From NCBI GenBank assembly GCA_002373855.1, contig DFKO01000132.1, positions 1-10,815 on the forward strand: 10,815 nt of DNA, in the 5' to 3' direction. Positions within the stretch are counted from its first letter, which is position 1. Every line of letters starts with the position of its first letter. Both the position numbers and the translations under genes were made by a program. This DNA comes from Lachnospiraceae bacterium UBA3643 (lineage in GTDB: Bacteria > Bacillota > Clostridia > Lachnospirales > Lachnospiraceae). Below the pieces are notes generated by a model, which worked only from the letters and a program-made list of their open reading frames with translations, did no database searches and was not told the origin of the DNA. This document shows positions 1-7,306 of this stretch, piece by piece.

Positions 1-465
1 ATGGTTAAGAACGAGCTTGCAAAGAGAAAAGCAGCAGGAACATACAAGGGTAAGTTCGGTTCACAGCATCACTTCTTCGGATACGAAGGAAGATGTGCAT
101 TCCCTTCAAACTTCGATGCTGACTACTGCTACTCACTTGGATACAACGCATTCATGCTTATCTCTTACGGATATACAGGATACCTTTCAAAGGTTTCAAA
201 CCTCTCAAAGCCTGCTGAGGAGTGGGTTGCAGGTGGTATGCCCATCACAAAGATGATGAACATGGAGAGAAGAAACGGCGAGGACAAGCCCGTTATCAGA
301 AAGGCTCTCGTTGAGCTCGACGGCAAGCCGTTCAAGTATTTCGAGGCCAACAGAGAGAGATGGGCTAAGGAGACAGCTTTCACATATCCCGGTGCTATCC
401 AGTATTACGGACCTTCAGAGGTTTGCGACCTTACAACAGTTACACTTTCTCTTGAGAAGGGCTGA
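1..465 (+). CDS. pfp: Pyrophosphate--fructose-6-phosphate 1-phosphotransferase, C-terminal part (5' end outside window)
   Basis: This is the last 154 codons of a phosphofructokinase that uses pyrophosphate instead of ATP to phosphorylate fructose-6-phosphate reversibly in cytoplasmic glycolysis. The identification rests on the run [20 protein letters not shown], which matches the FGYQGR..LPSNFDCDYAY region of the long, plant-beta-like PFP family (about 550 residues), followed by GYLSKVSNL and GGMPITKMM, which fit the same family. The ATG at base 1 is probably an internal methionine, because the family is much longer and the N-terminal PPi/Mg-binding motifs are missing here. All four isoleucines use ATC, as in the gap gene at the other edge, suggesting high expression. 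The gene ends 42 bases before the aminotransferase with no good terminator between, so readthrough is possible. The family call is firm; the symbol is by convention. Confidence 0.88.
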   Translation: MVKNELAKRKAAGTYKGKFGSQHHFFGYEGRCAFPSNFDADYCYSLGYNAFMLISYGYTGYLSKVSNLSKPAEEWVAGGMPITKMMNMERRNGEDKPVIRKALVELDGKPFKYFEANRERWAKETAFTYPGAIQYYGPSEVCDLTTVTLSLEKG

Positions 466-507
466 TCATAATACTTCGGTAATTTAAGCACGAAAGGATA
501 TAAAACG

Positions 508-1794
508 ATGAAGGCATATAAGGATATGACCAAAGAAGAGCTGATGGCTCTTAAGGAAGAACTGACTAAGATGTTCGAGGATGCTAAGGGTAAAGGACTG
601 AAGCTCAACATGGCGAGAGGTCTCCCCTCTGCTGAGCAGCTTGATATGGAGGCTGATTTCTTCAACACTCTTAATCCTTCATCTCAGTTTAAATCAGAGG
701 CAGGCATTGACTGCCGTAACTACGGTGAGCTGGTCGGTATCGCAGAAGCGAGAAAACTCATGGGCGATATGATGGAAGTACCTGCAGATAACGTGTTTGT
801 ATTTGGTAACTCATCGCTCAACGTAATGTATGATACAGTATGCCGTTCAATGATACACGGTGTATGCGGAAGCACACCCTGGTGCAAGCTTGATAAGGTT
901 AAATTTTTAACTCCCGTACCCGGCTATGACAGACATTTTGCCATTACTGAGCAGTTTGGCATAGAGATGATAAATATCCCCATGCATGCTGACGGCCCTG
1001 ATATGGATCTTGTGGAGAAGTATGTAAACAGTGACCCGGCAGTAAAGGGTATATGGTGTGTACCTAAATATTCAAATCCCCAGGGTATCACATACTCCGA
1101 GGAGGTATGCAAAAGGATGGCAGGATTAAAGCCTGCGGCAGAGGATTTCAGGATCTTCTGGGATAATGCATATACGATACATCACCTTTATGAGGACAAG
1201 CAGGACCAGCTCCCTGAGATACTTGAGCTCTGCGAGAAGGCAGGCAATCCTGATATGGTTTACAAGTTCTGCTCTACATCAAAGGTAACATTCCCGGGTT
1301 CCGGTATTGCGGCTATGGCAGCATCCAAGAAGAACCTTGAGTTTATCAAGAGTATCATCACTATCCAGACGATTGGTCATGACAAGTTAAACCAGCTCCG
1401 TCATGTCAGATATTTCAAGGATTTCGAGGGTATGAAGAACCACATGAAGAAACATGCGGCAATACTTCGCCCCAAGTTTGAACTGGTACTTAAGAGACTC
1501 GACGAGGAACTGACACCCATCGGAGTAGGCGAATGGACAAAGCCTGTCGGAGGATACTTTGTATCATTCCAGGCACCTAACGGATGCGCTAAAAAGATCG
1601 TGGCTATGTGCAAGGAAGCAGGTGTGACACTTACAGGTGCGGGTGCTACATATCCGTACAAGAAAGATCCGGATGACTCAAATATCCGTATCGCACCGAC
1701 ATTCCCTCCTATCGAGGAACTGGCTCAGGCTCTTGATATCTTTACACTCTGCGTAAAACTTGCAAGTGTTGAGAAACTGCTTGAGACTGCATAA
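508..1794 (+). CDS. PLP-dependent aminotransferase, class Ic (MocR-type), probable aspartate aminotransferase
   Basis: A 428-residue fold-type I aminotransferase, cytoplasmic, probably moving an amino group between aspartate (or a similar amino acid) and 2-oxoglutarate. Visible landmarks are the N-terminal NMARGLPS, the NPQG motif at 190-193, the cofactor-contacting DNAY at 219-222, the PLP-binding lysine K259 in STSKVTFPGSG, and NIRIAPTFPP with R394 as the expected substrate-carboxylate arginine. These fit the Aminotran_MocR (class Ic aspartate aminotransferase) family, which lacks the GntR DNA-binding domain of true MocR regulators; none is present here. The start is supported by AAAGGA about ten bases upstream. 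It may be co-transcribed with the upstream phosphofructokinase gene. Substrate choice (aspartate, alanine or aromatic) cannot be read from the sequence, so no symbol is given. Confidence 0.88.
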   Translation: MKAYKDMTKEELMALKEELTKMFEDAKGKGLKLNMARGLPSAEQLDMEADFFNTLNPSSQFKSEAGIDCRNYGELVGIAEARKLMGDMMEVPADNVFVFGNSSLNVMYDTVCRSMIHGVCGSTPWCKLDKVKFLTPVPGYDRHFAITEQFGIEMINIPMHADGPDMDLVEKYVNSDPAVKGIWCVPKYSNPQGITYSEEVCKRMAGLKPAAEDFRIFWDNAYTIHHLYEDKQDQLPEILELCEKAGNPDMVYKFCSTSKVTFPGSGIAAMAASKKNLEFIKSIITIQTIGHDKLNQLRHVRYFKDFEGMKNHMKKHAAILRPKFELVLKRLDEELTPIGVGEWTKPVGGYFVSFQAPNGCAKKIVAMCKEAGVTLTGAGATYPYKKDPDDSNIRIAPTFPPIEELAQALDIFTLCVKLASVEKLLETA

Positions 1795-1825
1795 AGAAAT
1801 ACATTAATACAGGTTTACTATTTAT

Positions 1826-1853
1826 TGATGGGTAGGGATGTCTCTACCCATCA
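1826..1853 (+). terminator. Stem-loop after the aminotransferase gene, possible terminator or attenuator
   Basis: The arms TGATGGGTAG and CTACCCATCA pair perfectly over ten bases, and inner G-C and G-U pairs close on a four-base loop. This stable hairpin lies between the aminotransferase stop and the rqcH ribosome binding site. The downstream side (ATTCATTAAAAG) has no U-tract, so it is not a classical intrinsic terminator. It may slow polymerase, protect the 3' end of the upstream mRNA or mark a processing site. The structure itself is seen; its function is inferred. Confidence 0.45.
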
Positions 1854-1873
1854 TTCATTAAAAGGGATTAATT

Positions 1874-3625
1874 ATGGCATTTGACGGAATCACCATAGCC
1901 GGAGTGACAAAAGAATTAAATGAAAAGCTGACAGGTGGCAGGATTAATAAAGTGGCCCAGCCTGAAAAGGATGAACTCCTCTTAACAGTAAAGACAGGCA
2001 GGGAGCAGGTCAGACTCTTAATAAGTGCAGACCCCAGCCTCCCGCTCATATATCTGACGGAGTCTAATAAGACCAGCCCCGCCACGGCGCCGGCTTTTTG
2101 CATGCTCCTGCGCAAGTATCTGCAAAACGCAAAAATAACAGGTTTTTATCAGCCTGATTTTGAGCGTATCATCCGGATGGAGCTGCTCCACATGGATGAG
2201 ATGGGGGATGAGAAAAAGCTCACTATGGTCATAGAACTCATGGGCAGATACAGCAATATAATACTGATCGATGAAGAGAATATAATAATAGACTCGATAA
2301 AACGTATACCCATTGCGGTGAGCTCAGTAAGAGAAGTGCTCCCGGGCAGAGAATATTATCTGCCAAAGGTTCTCGAGAAGAAAAATCCCGTATCTGAAAT
2401 CCGGGAAAAATTTCTGTCTCTCACAAAAGAAAAGGACGGCAGTCTCCCTGTATTTAAGGGGATTTATACCGAATATACAGGCATTGCACCGTTTATCGCA
2501 AAGAGCATATGCTTAAATGCAGGCATAGAAAAGTCAGAGACGATAGAGTCTCTTGACAAAAATAAATATGACACATTATGGGATTCGTTCAGAAAATATA
2601 TGGACATCATCGAAAAGGGTGAGTTTACTCCGTATATATTTTATAAGGACGGAATGGTCCTTGACTATGCACCCATTGACCTGCCGGAGTATCCTGATAA
2701 AAAGGGATTTGAGAGCATGTCATCGCTCCTTGAATCATTTTATTCGGAGAAGAATGTTGTATCAAGGATCAGACAGCGTTCGTTTGATATAAGGCGTATA
2801 GTTCAGAATGCCATCGACAGAACAAAGAAAAAAATAGAACTTCAGGAAAAGCAGTTTGAGGACACGGCAGACAGGGATAAGTACAGGATATACGGTGAAC
2901 TCTTAAATACATACGGATATGGAGCAAAACAGGGTGATAAGTCAATAGAGGTACTAAACTATTATGATAACGAGATGATAAATATACCCCTTGATCCTCT
3001 ATACAGTCCAAAGGATAATGCCAAGAGATATTTTGCGAAATATAATAAATTAAAGAGAACATTTGAGGCCCTTACAGGTCTCATGGAAGAAAATAAAAAG
3101 GAACTGATGCATCTTGAATCAATAATGACATCCCTGGATCTGGCGAGAAATGAGGAAGACCTGGTGCAGATAAAGGAAGAGCTCATCGATTCCGGATATG
3201 TACGCAGAAGGAGAAATCTGAAAGCACCAAAGATAACATCGAAGCCGTATCATTACATAAGCAGTGACGGATTTGACATATATGTAGGCAAGAATAATTA
3301 CCAGAATGATAAGCTGACATTTAAAATGGCAGGTAATAAAGACCTCTGGTTTCATGCCAAGAATATGCCGGGATCCCATGTGATCGTAATGACTGGCGGA
3401 GCCGAAAACATACCTGACAGGGTATATGAGGAGGCCGCATCCCTTGCTGCCAGGTATTCTCAGGCAGGAGCGTTGGGGGAAAATCCCAAAGTGGAGATTG
3501 ACTACACAGAACGAAAGAACATAAAAAAACCTGTTGGGGCAGCCCCGGGGTATGTAATCTACCATACAAATTATTCAATGGTAGGAGACGGTGATATCAG
3601 TAAATTAACACTTGTATCTGATTAA
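1874..3625 (+). CDS. rqcH: RqcH, Rqc2/NFACT-family ribosome-associated quality control factor
   Basis: A 583-residue NFACT protein (older name: fibronectin-binding protein A-like). The family binds stalled 50S subunits carrying peptidyl-tRNA and directs addition of C-terminal alanine tails that mark unfinished proteins for degradation. The NFACT-N domain begins with MAFDGITIAG and includes ELMGRYSNIILID at 121-133. A charged coiled-coil region lies around 295-450. The C-terminal NFACT-R domain (about 455-583) shows DIYVGKNNYQND, DLWFHAKNMPGSH and a final GYVIYHTNYSM. Length is normal for the family. The start is supported by AAAGGGA seven bases upstream. The acidic residue of the conserved Asp-Arg pair is glutamate here (E97-R98). 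The gene is followed after nine bases by nudF, so the two are probably co-transcribed. ATA is the main isoleucine codon, unlike the edge genes, suggesting moderate expression. Confidence 0.93.
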   Translation: MAFDGITIAGVTKELNEKLTGGRINKVAQPEKDELLLTVKTGREQVRLLISADPSLPLIYLTESNKTSPATAPAFCMLLRKYLQNAKITGFYQPDFERIIRMELLHMDEMGDEKKLTMVIELMGRYSNIILIDEENIIIDSIKRIPIAVSSVREVLPGREYYLPKVLEKKNPVSEIREKFLSLTKEKDGSLPVFKGIYTEYTGIAPFIAKSICLNAGIEKSETIESLDKNKYDTLWDSFRKYMDIIEKGEFTPYIFYKDGMVLDYAPIDLPEYPDKKGFESMSSLLESFYSEKNVVSRIRQRSFDIRRIVQNAIDRTKKKIELQEKQFEDTADRDKYRIYGELLNTYGYGAKQGDKSIEVLNYYDNEMINIPLDPLYSPKDNAKRYFAKYNKLKRTFEALTGLMEENKKELMHLESIMTSLDLARNEEDLVQIKEELIDSGYVRRRRNLKAPKITSKPYHYISSDGFDIYVGKNNYQNDKLTFKMAGNKDLWFHAKNMPGSHVIVMTGGAENIPDRVYEEAASLAARYSQAGALGENPKVEIDYTERKNIKKPVGAAPGYVIYHTNYSMVGDGDISKLTLVSD

Positions 3626-3634
3626 GAGGTAAAT

Positions 3635-4210
3635 ATGGGAAAGAGCAACAATACAGAAGAGGAAATGAGGACAGAAAGGCTTGGCCGTGAGCTTGTATGC
3701 CGTGGTGCCATCCTTGATTACTGTCATGACAAAGTAAAGATGCCAAACGGCCATGTGGTTATATATGATACTATAGTCCACAGAGGTGCTGCTGCAGTGC
3801 TTCCGGTCACAAATGACGGAAAACTGGTACTCGTAAAGCAGTACAGAAATGCACTTGACAGATTTACATTGGAGATACCGGCAGGAGGACTGGAATCAGC
3901 TGATGAGCCTACGATAAAGGCGGCAGAGCGGGAACTCTCCGAGGAGACAGGATATGTATGTGAAAATATCGAGATGCTCATATCCATATATCCGACAGTA
4001 GCTTACAGCAATGAGAAAATAGATATATACATTGCCACAGGACTGACAAAAAAGGATCAGCATCTTGATGAAGATGAGTACCTGAATGTGGAGGAATGGG
4101 ACGTAGATGACATAACTTCCCTGATTTATGAGGGAAAAATACAGGACTCAAAGACGATTGGAGCGATTCTGGCATATCGTGATAAATATCTTAAAAACCG
4201 CGTAAAATAA
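3635..4210 (+). CDS. nudF: Nudix hydrolase, probable ADP-ribose pyrophosphatase
   Basis: A 191-residue cytoplasmic Nudix enzyme that probably splits ADP-ribose into AMP and ribose-5-phosphate. The Nudix box is complete at residues 85-107 and fits G-x5-E-x7-REUxEExGU exactly: G85, E91, R99-E100, E103-E104, G106-Y107. The preceding LVLVKQYRNALDRFTLEIPAGG is typical of the NudF/ADP-ribose pyrophosphatase subfamily. The start is supported by AAGAGGT, which overlaps the rqcH stop codon and lies about four bases before the ATG; a second in-frame ATG ten codons later is less likely. The gene shares a transcript with rqcH and ends at a UUCG-loop terminator. From memory, nudF also lies near xerD in Bacillus subtilis, so the order here may reflect an old Firmicutes neighbourhood. 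Other sugar-nucleotide substrates are possible. Confidence 0.9.
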   Translation: MGKSNNTEEEMRTERLGRELVCRGAILDYCHDKVKMPNGHVVIYDTIVHRGAAAVLPVTNDGKLVLVKQYRNALDRFTLEIPAGGLESADEPTIKAAERELSEETGYVCENIEMLISIYPTVAYSNEKIDIYIATGLTKKDQHLDEDEYLNVEEWDVDDITSLIYEGKIQDSKTIGAILAYRDKYLKNRVK

Positions 4211-4230
4211 GGGCTTTCGGGCTCTTTTTT
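4209..4230 (+). terminator. Intrinsic terminator after nudF
   Basis: The arms AAGGGCT and GGCTCTT form a seven-pair stem, including two G-U pairs, closed by a TTCG tetraloop and running into six T residues. It begins within the nudF stop codon, which is common for tightly packed operons. It should end the rqcH-nudF transcript and separate it from xerD. Confidence 0.75.
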
Positions 4231-4341
4231 ACTTTTTGACGAAATTTGGGATAAATTTTTGAAAAATTTTTTTTAAAATAATTTTTTTACAAGATTTAGT
4301 GTTTTATGATATATCGCACTTCGAAATGTTGTGGAAAAAGC

Positions 4342-4373
4342 GCCCGAAACCCTTATAAATAAAGGGTTTTGGC
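4342..4373 (+). repeat. Inverted repeat / stem-loop in the nudF-xerD spacer
   Basis: Arms AAACCCTT (4347-4354) and AAGGGTTT (4362-4369) are perfectly complementary around a seven-base loop. The stem extends outward through G-U, two C-G pairs and, past one bulged C, a further G-C pair. No T-tract follows (the next bases are AAATTGACA), so it is not a standard terminator. It sits directly upstream of a consensus -35 hexamer and could be a structured part of a longer leader or a protein-binding palindrome. Confidence 0.6.
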
Positions 4374-4376
4374 AAA

Positions 4377-4403
4377 TTGACACTGTTGCTTTAAATCTAA
4401 AAT
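4377..4403 (+). promoter_or_regulatory. Candidate promoter for xerD
   Basis: An exact -35 hexamer TTGACA lies at 4377-4382. The best -10 match is TAAAAT at 4398-4403, with a 15-base spacer shorter than the usual 17; AATTAT at 18 bases is an alternative. Transcription from here would give a leader of about 85 bases containing two predicted stems before the xerD start. The -35 is convincing, the -10 less so. Confidence 0.35.
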
Positions 4404-4498
4404 TATGTTTAAATGTTATGTGTACCGGAGAGGGATAGCCGGACTGTGCCCCTAAATACAAGGAAGTGGCATAAAAAGATTAAGGGAGTAGTTGTCAA

Positions 4499-5383
4499 AT
4501 GGATAACATAATTGATGAATTTTTAAACTATCTTAAGACTGTAAAGCAGACATCTGCAAATACAGAAAGCTCATACAGAAGGGACCTGACAAAGCTTGAT
4601 AAGTACCTTCAGATGCAGGGTATTGCAGATATTACAAAAGCAAGCGTTACAAATCTTCAGTCATATATGCTTTATCTTGAGAAAAACGATTTTGCGGCTG
4701 CAACAGTTTCGAGAAACATCGCATCCATTAAATCACTTTACCATTTCCTCTTTAAGAGAGGCCTCATAGCAGAGGATATATCAGAGAATTTAAAGGCACC
4801 AAAGATTGAGAAAAAGTTGCCTGAGATACTTACTACAGAAGAGGTAAACAGACTCCTCGATCAGCCAAGAGGCGGATCTTTAAAAGAGGTCAGAGACAGG
4901 GCCATGCTCGAGGTCCTTTATGCTACAGGTATCAGGGTATCAGAACTCATCGGACTTAAAGTCGGTGATGTAAACCTCCAGGTGGGATATATCATTATCA
5001 GAGATGCACACAAGGAGCGTGTGGTACCTTTCGGAGCACCTGCAAAGCGAGCACTTGTTGACTATATCAAGAATGCGAGAATCCAGCTCATCAATGATCT
5101 TTCATCAGATGTACTCTTTGTAAACTGCCAGGGCCAGCCCATGAGCAGACAGGGATTCTGGAAGATTGTAAAGTATTATGCAAAGAAGGCAGGTATCACA
5201 TCTGATATCACACCTCACACACTGCGTCATTCATTTGCTGCTCATCTTGTTGAGAACGGAGCAGACCTTCGCTCGGTTCAGGAGATGCTCGGACATTCCG
5301 ATATCTCTACTACACAGATTTATGCAAATATGTCACAGAACAAGCTCCGTGAAGTATATGTAAAATCATTCCCAAGAGGATAA
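4499..5383 (+). CDS. xerD: Tyrosine site-specific recombinase XerD
   Basis: A 294-residue tyrosine recombinase of the XerC/XerD type, which resolves chromosome dimers by strand exchange at dif sites. The N-terminal SAM-like core-binding domain (about 1-90) is followed by the catalytic domain (about 107-294). All catalytic residues are present: R146 in TGIRVSEL, K172 in the beta-hairpin HKER, H240 and R243 in HTLRH, H266 in LGHSDISTTQIY, and nucleophile Y275. Length, the PHTLRHSFAAHLVENGADLR block and the NKLREVY tail fit XerD rather than integrases or transposases, and no mobile-element genes or att repeats surround it. It is a single gene, bounded upstream by the nudF terminator and downstream by its own strong terminator. 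The start has AGGGAG ten bases upstream. XerC could be confused with it, but the XerD-like tail favours this call. Confidence 0.9.
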   Translation: MDNIIDEFLNYLKTVKQTSANTESSYRRDLTKLDKYLQMQGIADITKASVTNLQSYMLYLEKNDFAAATVSRNIASIKSLYHFLFKRGLIAEDISENLKAPKIEKKLPEILTTEEVNRLLDQPRGGSLKEVRDRAMLEVLYATGIRVSELIGLKVGDVNLQVGYIIIRDAHKERVVPFGAPAKRALVDYIKNARIQLINDLSSDVLFVNCQGQPMSRQGFWKIVKYYAKKAGITSDITPHTLRHSFAAHLVENGADLRSVQEMLGHSDISTTQIYANMSQNKLREVYVKSFPRG

Positions 5384-5402
5384 CAGTATATATTTTTTCA
5401 GC

Positions 5403-5433
5403 AAAAAACAGTGGGACAGCCCACTGTTTTTTT
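5403..5433 (+). terminator. Strong intrinsic terminator after xerD
   Basis: CAGTGGG (5409-5415) and CCCACTG (5420-5426) form a perfect stem with loop ACAG, flanked by six A residues on the left and seven T residues on the right. This is a textbook terminator for xerD, starting about 20 bases after its stop codon. The symmetrical A/T flanks mean it could also work on the opposite strand, although no minus-strand gene approaches it. Confidence 0.92.
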
Positions 5434-5485
5434 GTTTTATGAAAAATGCGTAAGCCCGTGGACCATTTATTATTTTGACTAATAA

Positions 5486-5494
5486 TGATAAAAT
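5486..5494 (+). promoter_or_regulatory. Candidate extended -10 promoter for the PHP-hydrolase-glpK operon
   Basis: TGATAAAAT is an extended -10 element (TG, one base, then TAAAAT). The -35 position 17 bases upstream has only TTTATT, which is tolerable with an extended -10. It lies after the xerD terminator and about 38 bases before the PHP gene start, in the right place to drive the three-gene run. A TTGACT at 5475 is only eight bases away and cannot be its -35. Confidence 0.42.
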
Positions 5495-5531
5495 AAAAAG
5501 GATTTGAAAACATAAAGAGGAGGTATTACAC

Positions 5532-6350
5532 ATGGCTATAAAAACAGACTGCCACATGCACTCGAACTATTCGGGCGACGGTCAGGCATCACTTGAGGAA
5601 ATGGTAAAGGGGGCTATAGAAAAGGGTATCACCGAGATATGCTTTACCGAACATCAGGATATGGATTATGTATATCATGAGGGAGACAAAGAAGGTATGT
5701 TTGAGGTCAATACAGACCAGTATCTCTATGACCTCCTGAAAATGAAAGAAAAATATTCAAGGGATATATGGATCTCATTTGGTATAGAGCTCGGCGTACA
5801 GACAGATATAGCCAGAAAACTTGCCATTTATTCCAAGAGTCATGATTTTGATTTCATCATAGCATCATCGCACCTTTGCAATAAAAAGGATCCGTACTGG
5901 CCTGAGTTTTATGAAGGCAGAGATGAAAAGGAAGCATACCATGAGTATTTTAAGTATGAGGCTGAATGTATAAAAGCTTTCAGAAACTTTGACAGCTACG
6001 GTCACCTCGATTACGTGCTCCGCTACGGCCCGAACAAAGATGCAAATTTTACCATGGCGGAATACGGTGATGACATCGATGTGATCTTAAAACTCCTTAT
6101 TGATAATGAAAAGGCTCTGGAAGTAAATACAGGAGGATTTAATAAAGGTCTTGATCATCCCAATCCGAGAGAAGAGATACTTAAAAGATATAAGGAACTC
6201 GGAGGAGAACTCATCACTATAGGAAGCGATGCCCACAGACCGGAGGATATCGGATTTGCTTATGACAGGACAGAGGCACTGCTTAAGGATCTTGGATACA
6301 AGTATTATGCAGTTTACAAGCAGAGACTGCCTGAGATGTACAACTTATAA
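5532..6350 (+). CDS. PHP-domain phosphatase, histidinol-phosphatase (HisJ/HisK) family
   Basis: A 272-residue PHP-fold phosphoesterase. Family members in Firmicutes hydrolyse L-histidinol phosphate to histidinol in histidine synthesis, using a three-metal site. The metal ligands are all visible: H8 and H10 in DCHMHSNYS, E40-H41 in FTEH, E86 in FGIELG, H114 in SSHL, H158 in YGHLDY, and D233/H235 in IGSDAHRPEDIG. Length matches the B. subtilis-type enzyme. The start has an excellent GAGGAGG eight bases upstream. No other his gene is in the window. Instead it precedes a lipase-like gene and glpK in an apparent operon, with a 22-base gap to the next gene, so another phosphorylated substrate is possible. 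The family call is firm; histidinol phosphate as substrate is inferred. Confidence 0.85.
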   Translation: MAIKTDCHMHSNYSGDGQASLEEMVKGAIEKGITEICFTEHQDMDYVYHEGDKEGMFEVNTDQYLYDLLKMKEKYSRDIWISFGIELGVQTDIARKLAIYSKSHDFDFIIASSHLCNKKDPYWPEFYEGRDEKEAYHEYFKYEAECIKAFRNFDSYGHLDYVLRYGPNKDANFTMAEYGDDIDVILKLLIDNEKALEVNTGGFNKGLDHPNPREEILKRYKELGGELITIGSDAHRPEDIGFAYDRTEALLKDLGYKYYAVYKQRLPEMYNL

Positions 6351-6372
6351 GCTATGACGGGGGTAACAGATT

Positions 6373-7305
6373 TTGAAGGAAAATGAATTTACTCTTGAAT
6401 CAGAGATTGACGGACTGAAGATATCATGTCTCATGATACAGCCAAATTGCCCACCGAGGGGGATTGTCCAGATAGTACACGGAATGTGTGAATACAAGGA
6501 GCGATACAGGGACTTTATGTCCTTTCTCTCCTGCAGCGGGTACATAACCGTGATCCACGATCACAGAGGTCACGGAAAAAGCATAGAGTCACCTGACGAC
6601 CTGGGCTATATGTATGACGGAGGTGCGGCAGCCCTCGTAGCAGATACATATGCAGTCACAAAATATGCCAAGGAATATGCTGCACAAAACTACGGCGAAC
6701 ATGATCTGCCATATACTCTCATAGGTCACAGCATGGGCTCTATGGTAGTCAGATGCTATATAAAGAGATATGACGGAGAGATAGACAAACTCTTTGTCAT
6801 GGGATGTCCGTCAAAGCTTAAGGGCATGAAGAGCGGTATGGCTCTTATAAAATTCTTAGAGAGTATTAAGGGCGGCAAATCAAGGTCAAAGCTGATCGAT
6901 TATATTGCAATCAAGTCAAACTATGAAAAACGATTCAGAAAAGAGGGACTCCATGCGTGGGTAAACTCTGACAGGGAGTCGGTTAAAGCATACAATGACG
7001 ATCCGCTTTGCAATTTTACTTTTACATTAAACGGATACGAGAATCTCGTCAGACTCTCGATGGAGACATATTTAAAAAAGGGATACGGTATGAAAAATCC
7101 CGGTCTTTATATCAGATTTTTATCCGGAGAGGACGATCCCTGTGCCATCAGTAAAAAAGATGTGGGCAAGGCTATGGCGATTCTTAAAAAAGTAGGATAT
7201 ACAAATGTCCGTGGCAAGATGTATAAAAAGATGCGCCATGAGATATTAAATGAGCCGGATCATATGAGAGTATACAGCGATATCCTTGAGATGATTGGGG
7301 AATGA
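6373..7305 (+). CDS. Alpha/beta hydrolase, monoacylglycerol lipase-like
   Basis: A 310-residue serine hydrolase of the Hydrolase_4 (serine aminopeptidase S33 / monoacylglycerol lipase) group. [10 protein letters not shown] at 36-45 corresponds to the HG.xEHsxRY oxyanion region of monoacylglycerol lipases, followed by DHRGHGKS (63-70). The nucleophile is S120 in GHSMGS, with probable D255 (GEDDP) and H289 (MRHE) completing the triad. No signal peptide is seen, so it should act in the cytoplasm. The start is TTG: an in-frame TAA at 6364-6366 lies just upstream, GGGGGT sits eight bases before it, and the first in-frame ATG is codon 21, which would remove the first strand. The stop is one base before the glpK ATG, implying coupled translation and a role in releasing glycerol. 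Lysophospholipase or another esterase activity is possible. Confidence 0.82.
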   Translation: MKENEFTLESEIDGLKISCLMIQPNCPPRGIVQIVHGMCEYKERYRDFMSFLSCSGYITVIHDHRGHGKSIESPDDLGYMYDGGAAALVADTYAVTKYAKEYAAQNYGEHDLPYTLIGHSMGSMVVRCYIKRYDGEIDKLFVMGCPSKLKGMKSGMALIKFLESIKGGKSRSKLIDYIAIKSNYEKRFRKEGLHAWVNSDRESVKAYNDDPLCNFTFTLNGYENLVRLSMETYLKKGYGMKNPGLYIRFLSGEDDPCAISKKDVGKAMAILKKVGYTNVRGKMYKKMRHEILNEPDHMRVYSDILEMIGE

Positions 7306-7306
7306 T

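Larger units (their letters stand above)
4231..4498 (+). other. AT-rich spacer and probable 5' leader of xerD
   Basis: This is the longest stretch without a gene in the window. Bases 4250-4300 are almost all A and T with long T-runs, followed by TTTACA (4286-4291) and TATATC (4310-4315), a possible weak promoter with an 18-base gap. A stem-loop at 4342-4373 pairs AAACCCTT with AAGGGTTT, extended by CC/GG. Next come an exact TTGACA at 4377 and then CCGG arms (4424-4442) and a TGCCCCT/AGG/GGCA stem with a four-base bulge (4447-4471). AGGGAG at 4483-4488 is the xerD ribosome binding site. No known riboswitch consensus was recognised and no convincing small ORF was found. Confidence 0.5.

Noticed and set aside
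466..507. Small TTCG-loop hairpin between pfp and the aminotransferase gene
   Set aside because: Only three contiguous pairs flank the loop, then mismatches, and no T-run follows; too weak to call a terminator.
3119..3565. 148-codon minus-strand ORF inside rqcH
   Set aside because: It is antisense to the well-conserved NFACT-R coding region, with no ribosome binding site or recognisable protein; a shadow frame.
4403..4414. TTATGTTTAAAT near xerD, resembling a dif half-site
   Set aside because: It has an extra T inside the box and no partner arm at the correct spacing; it more probably belongs to the promoter/leader region.
4273..4461. 62-codon minus-strand ORF in the nudF-xerD spacer
   Set aside because: It covers the AT-rich tract and stem-loop, has no ribosome binding site or recognisable domain, and its translation looks like random noncoding sequence.
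4413..4511. 32-codon plus-strand ORF overlapping the xerD start
   Set aside because: No ribosome binding site precedes its ATG, the composition is unremarkable, and it covers the predicted leader stems; xerD has its own good ribosome binding site.
4499..5383. Tyrosine recombinase as a phage or integrative-element integrase
   Set aside because: Length, motifs and C-terminal tail fit housekeeping XerD, and there are no att repeats, tRNA gene, excisionase or phage genes nearby.
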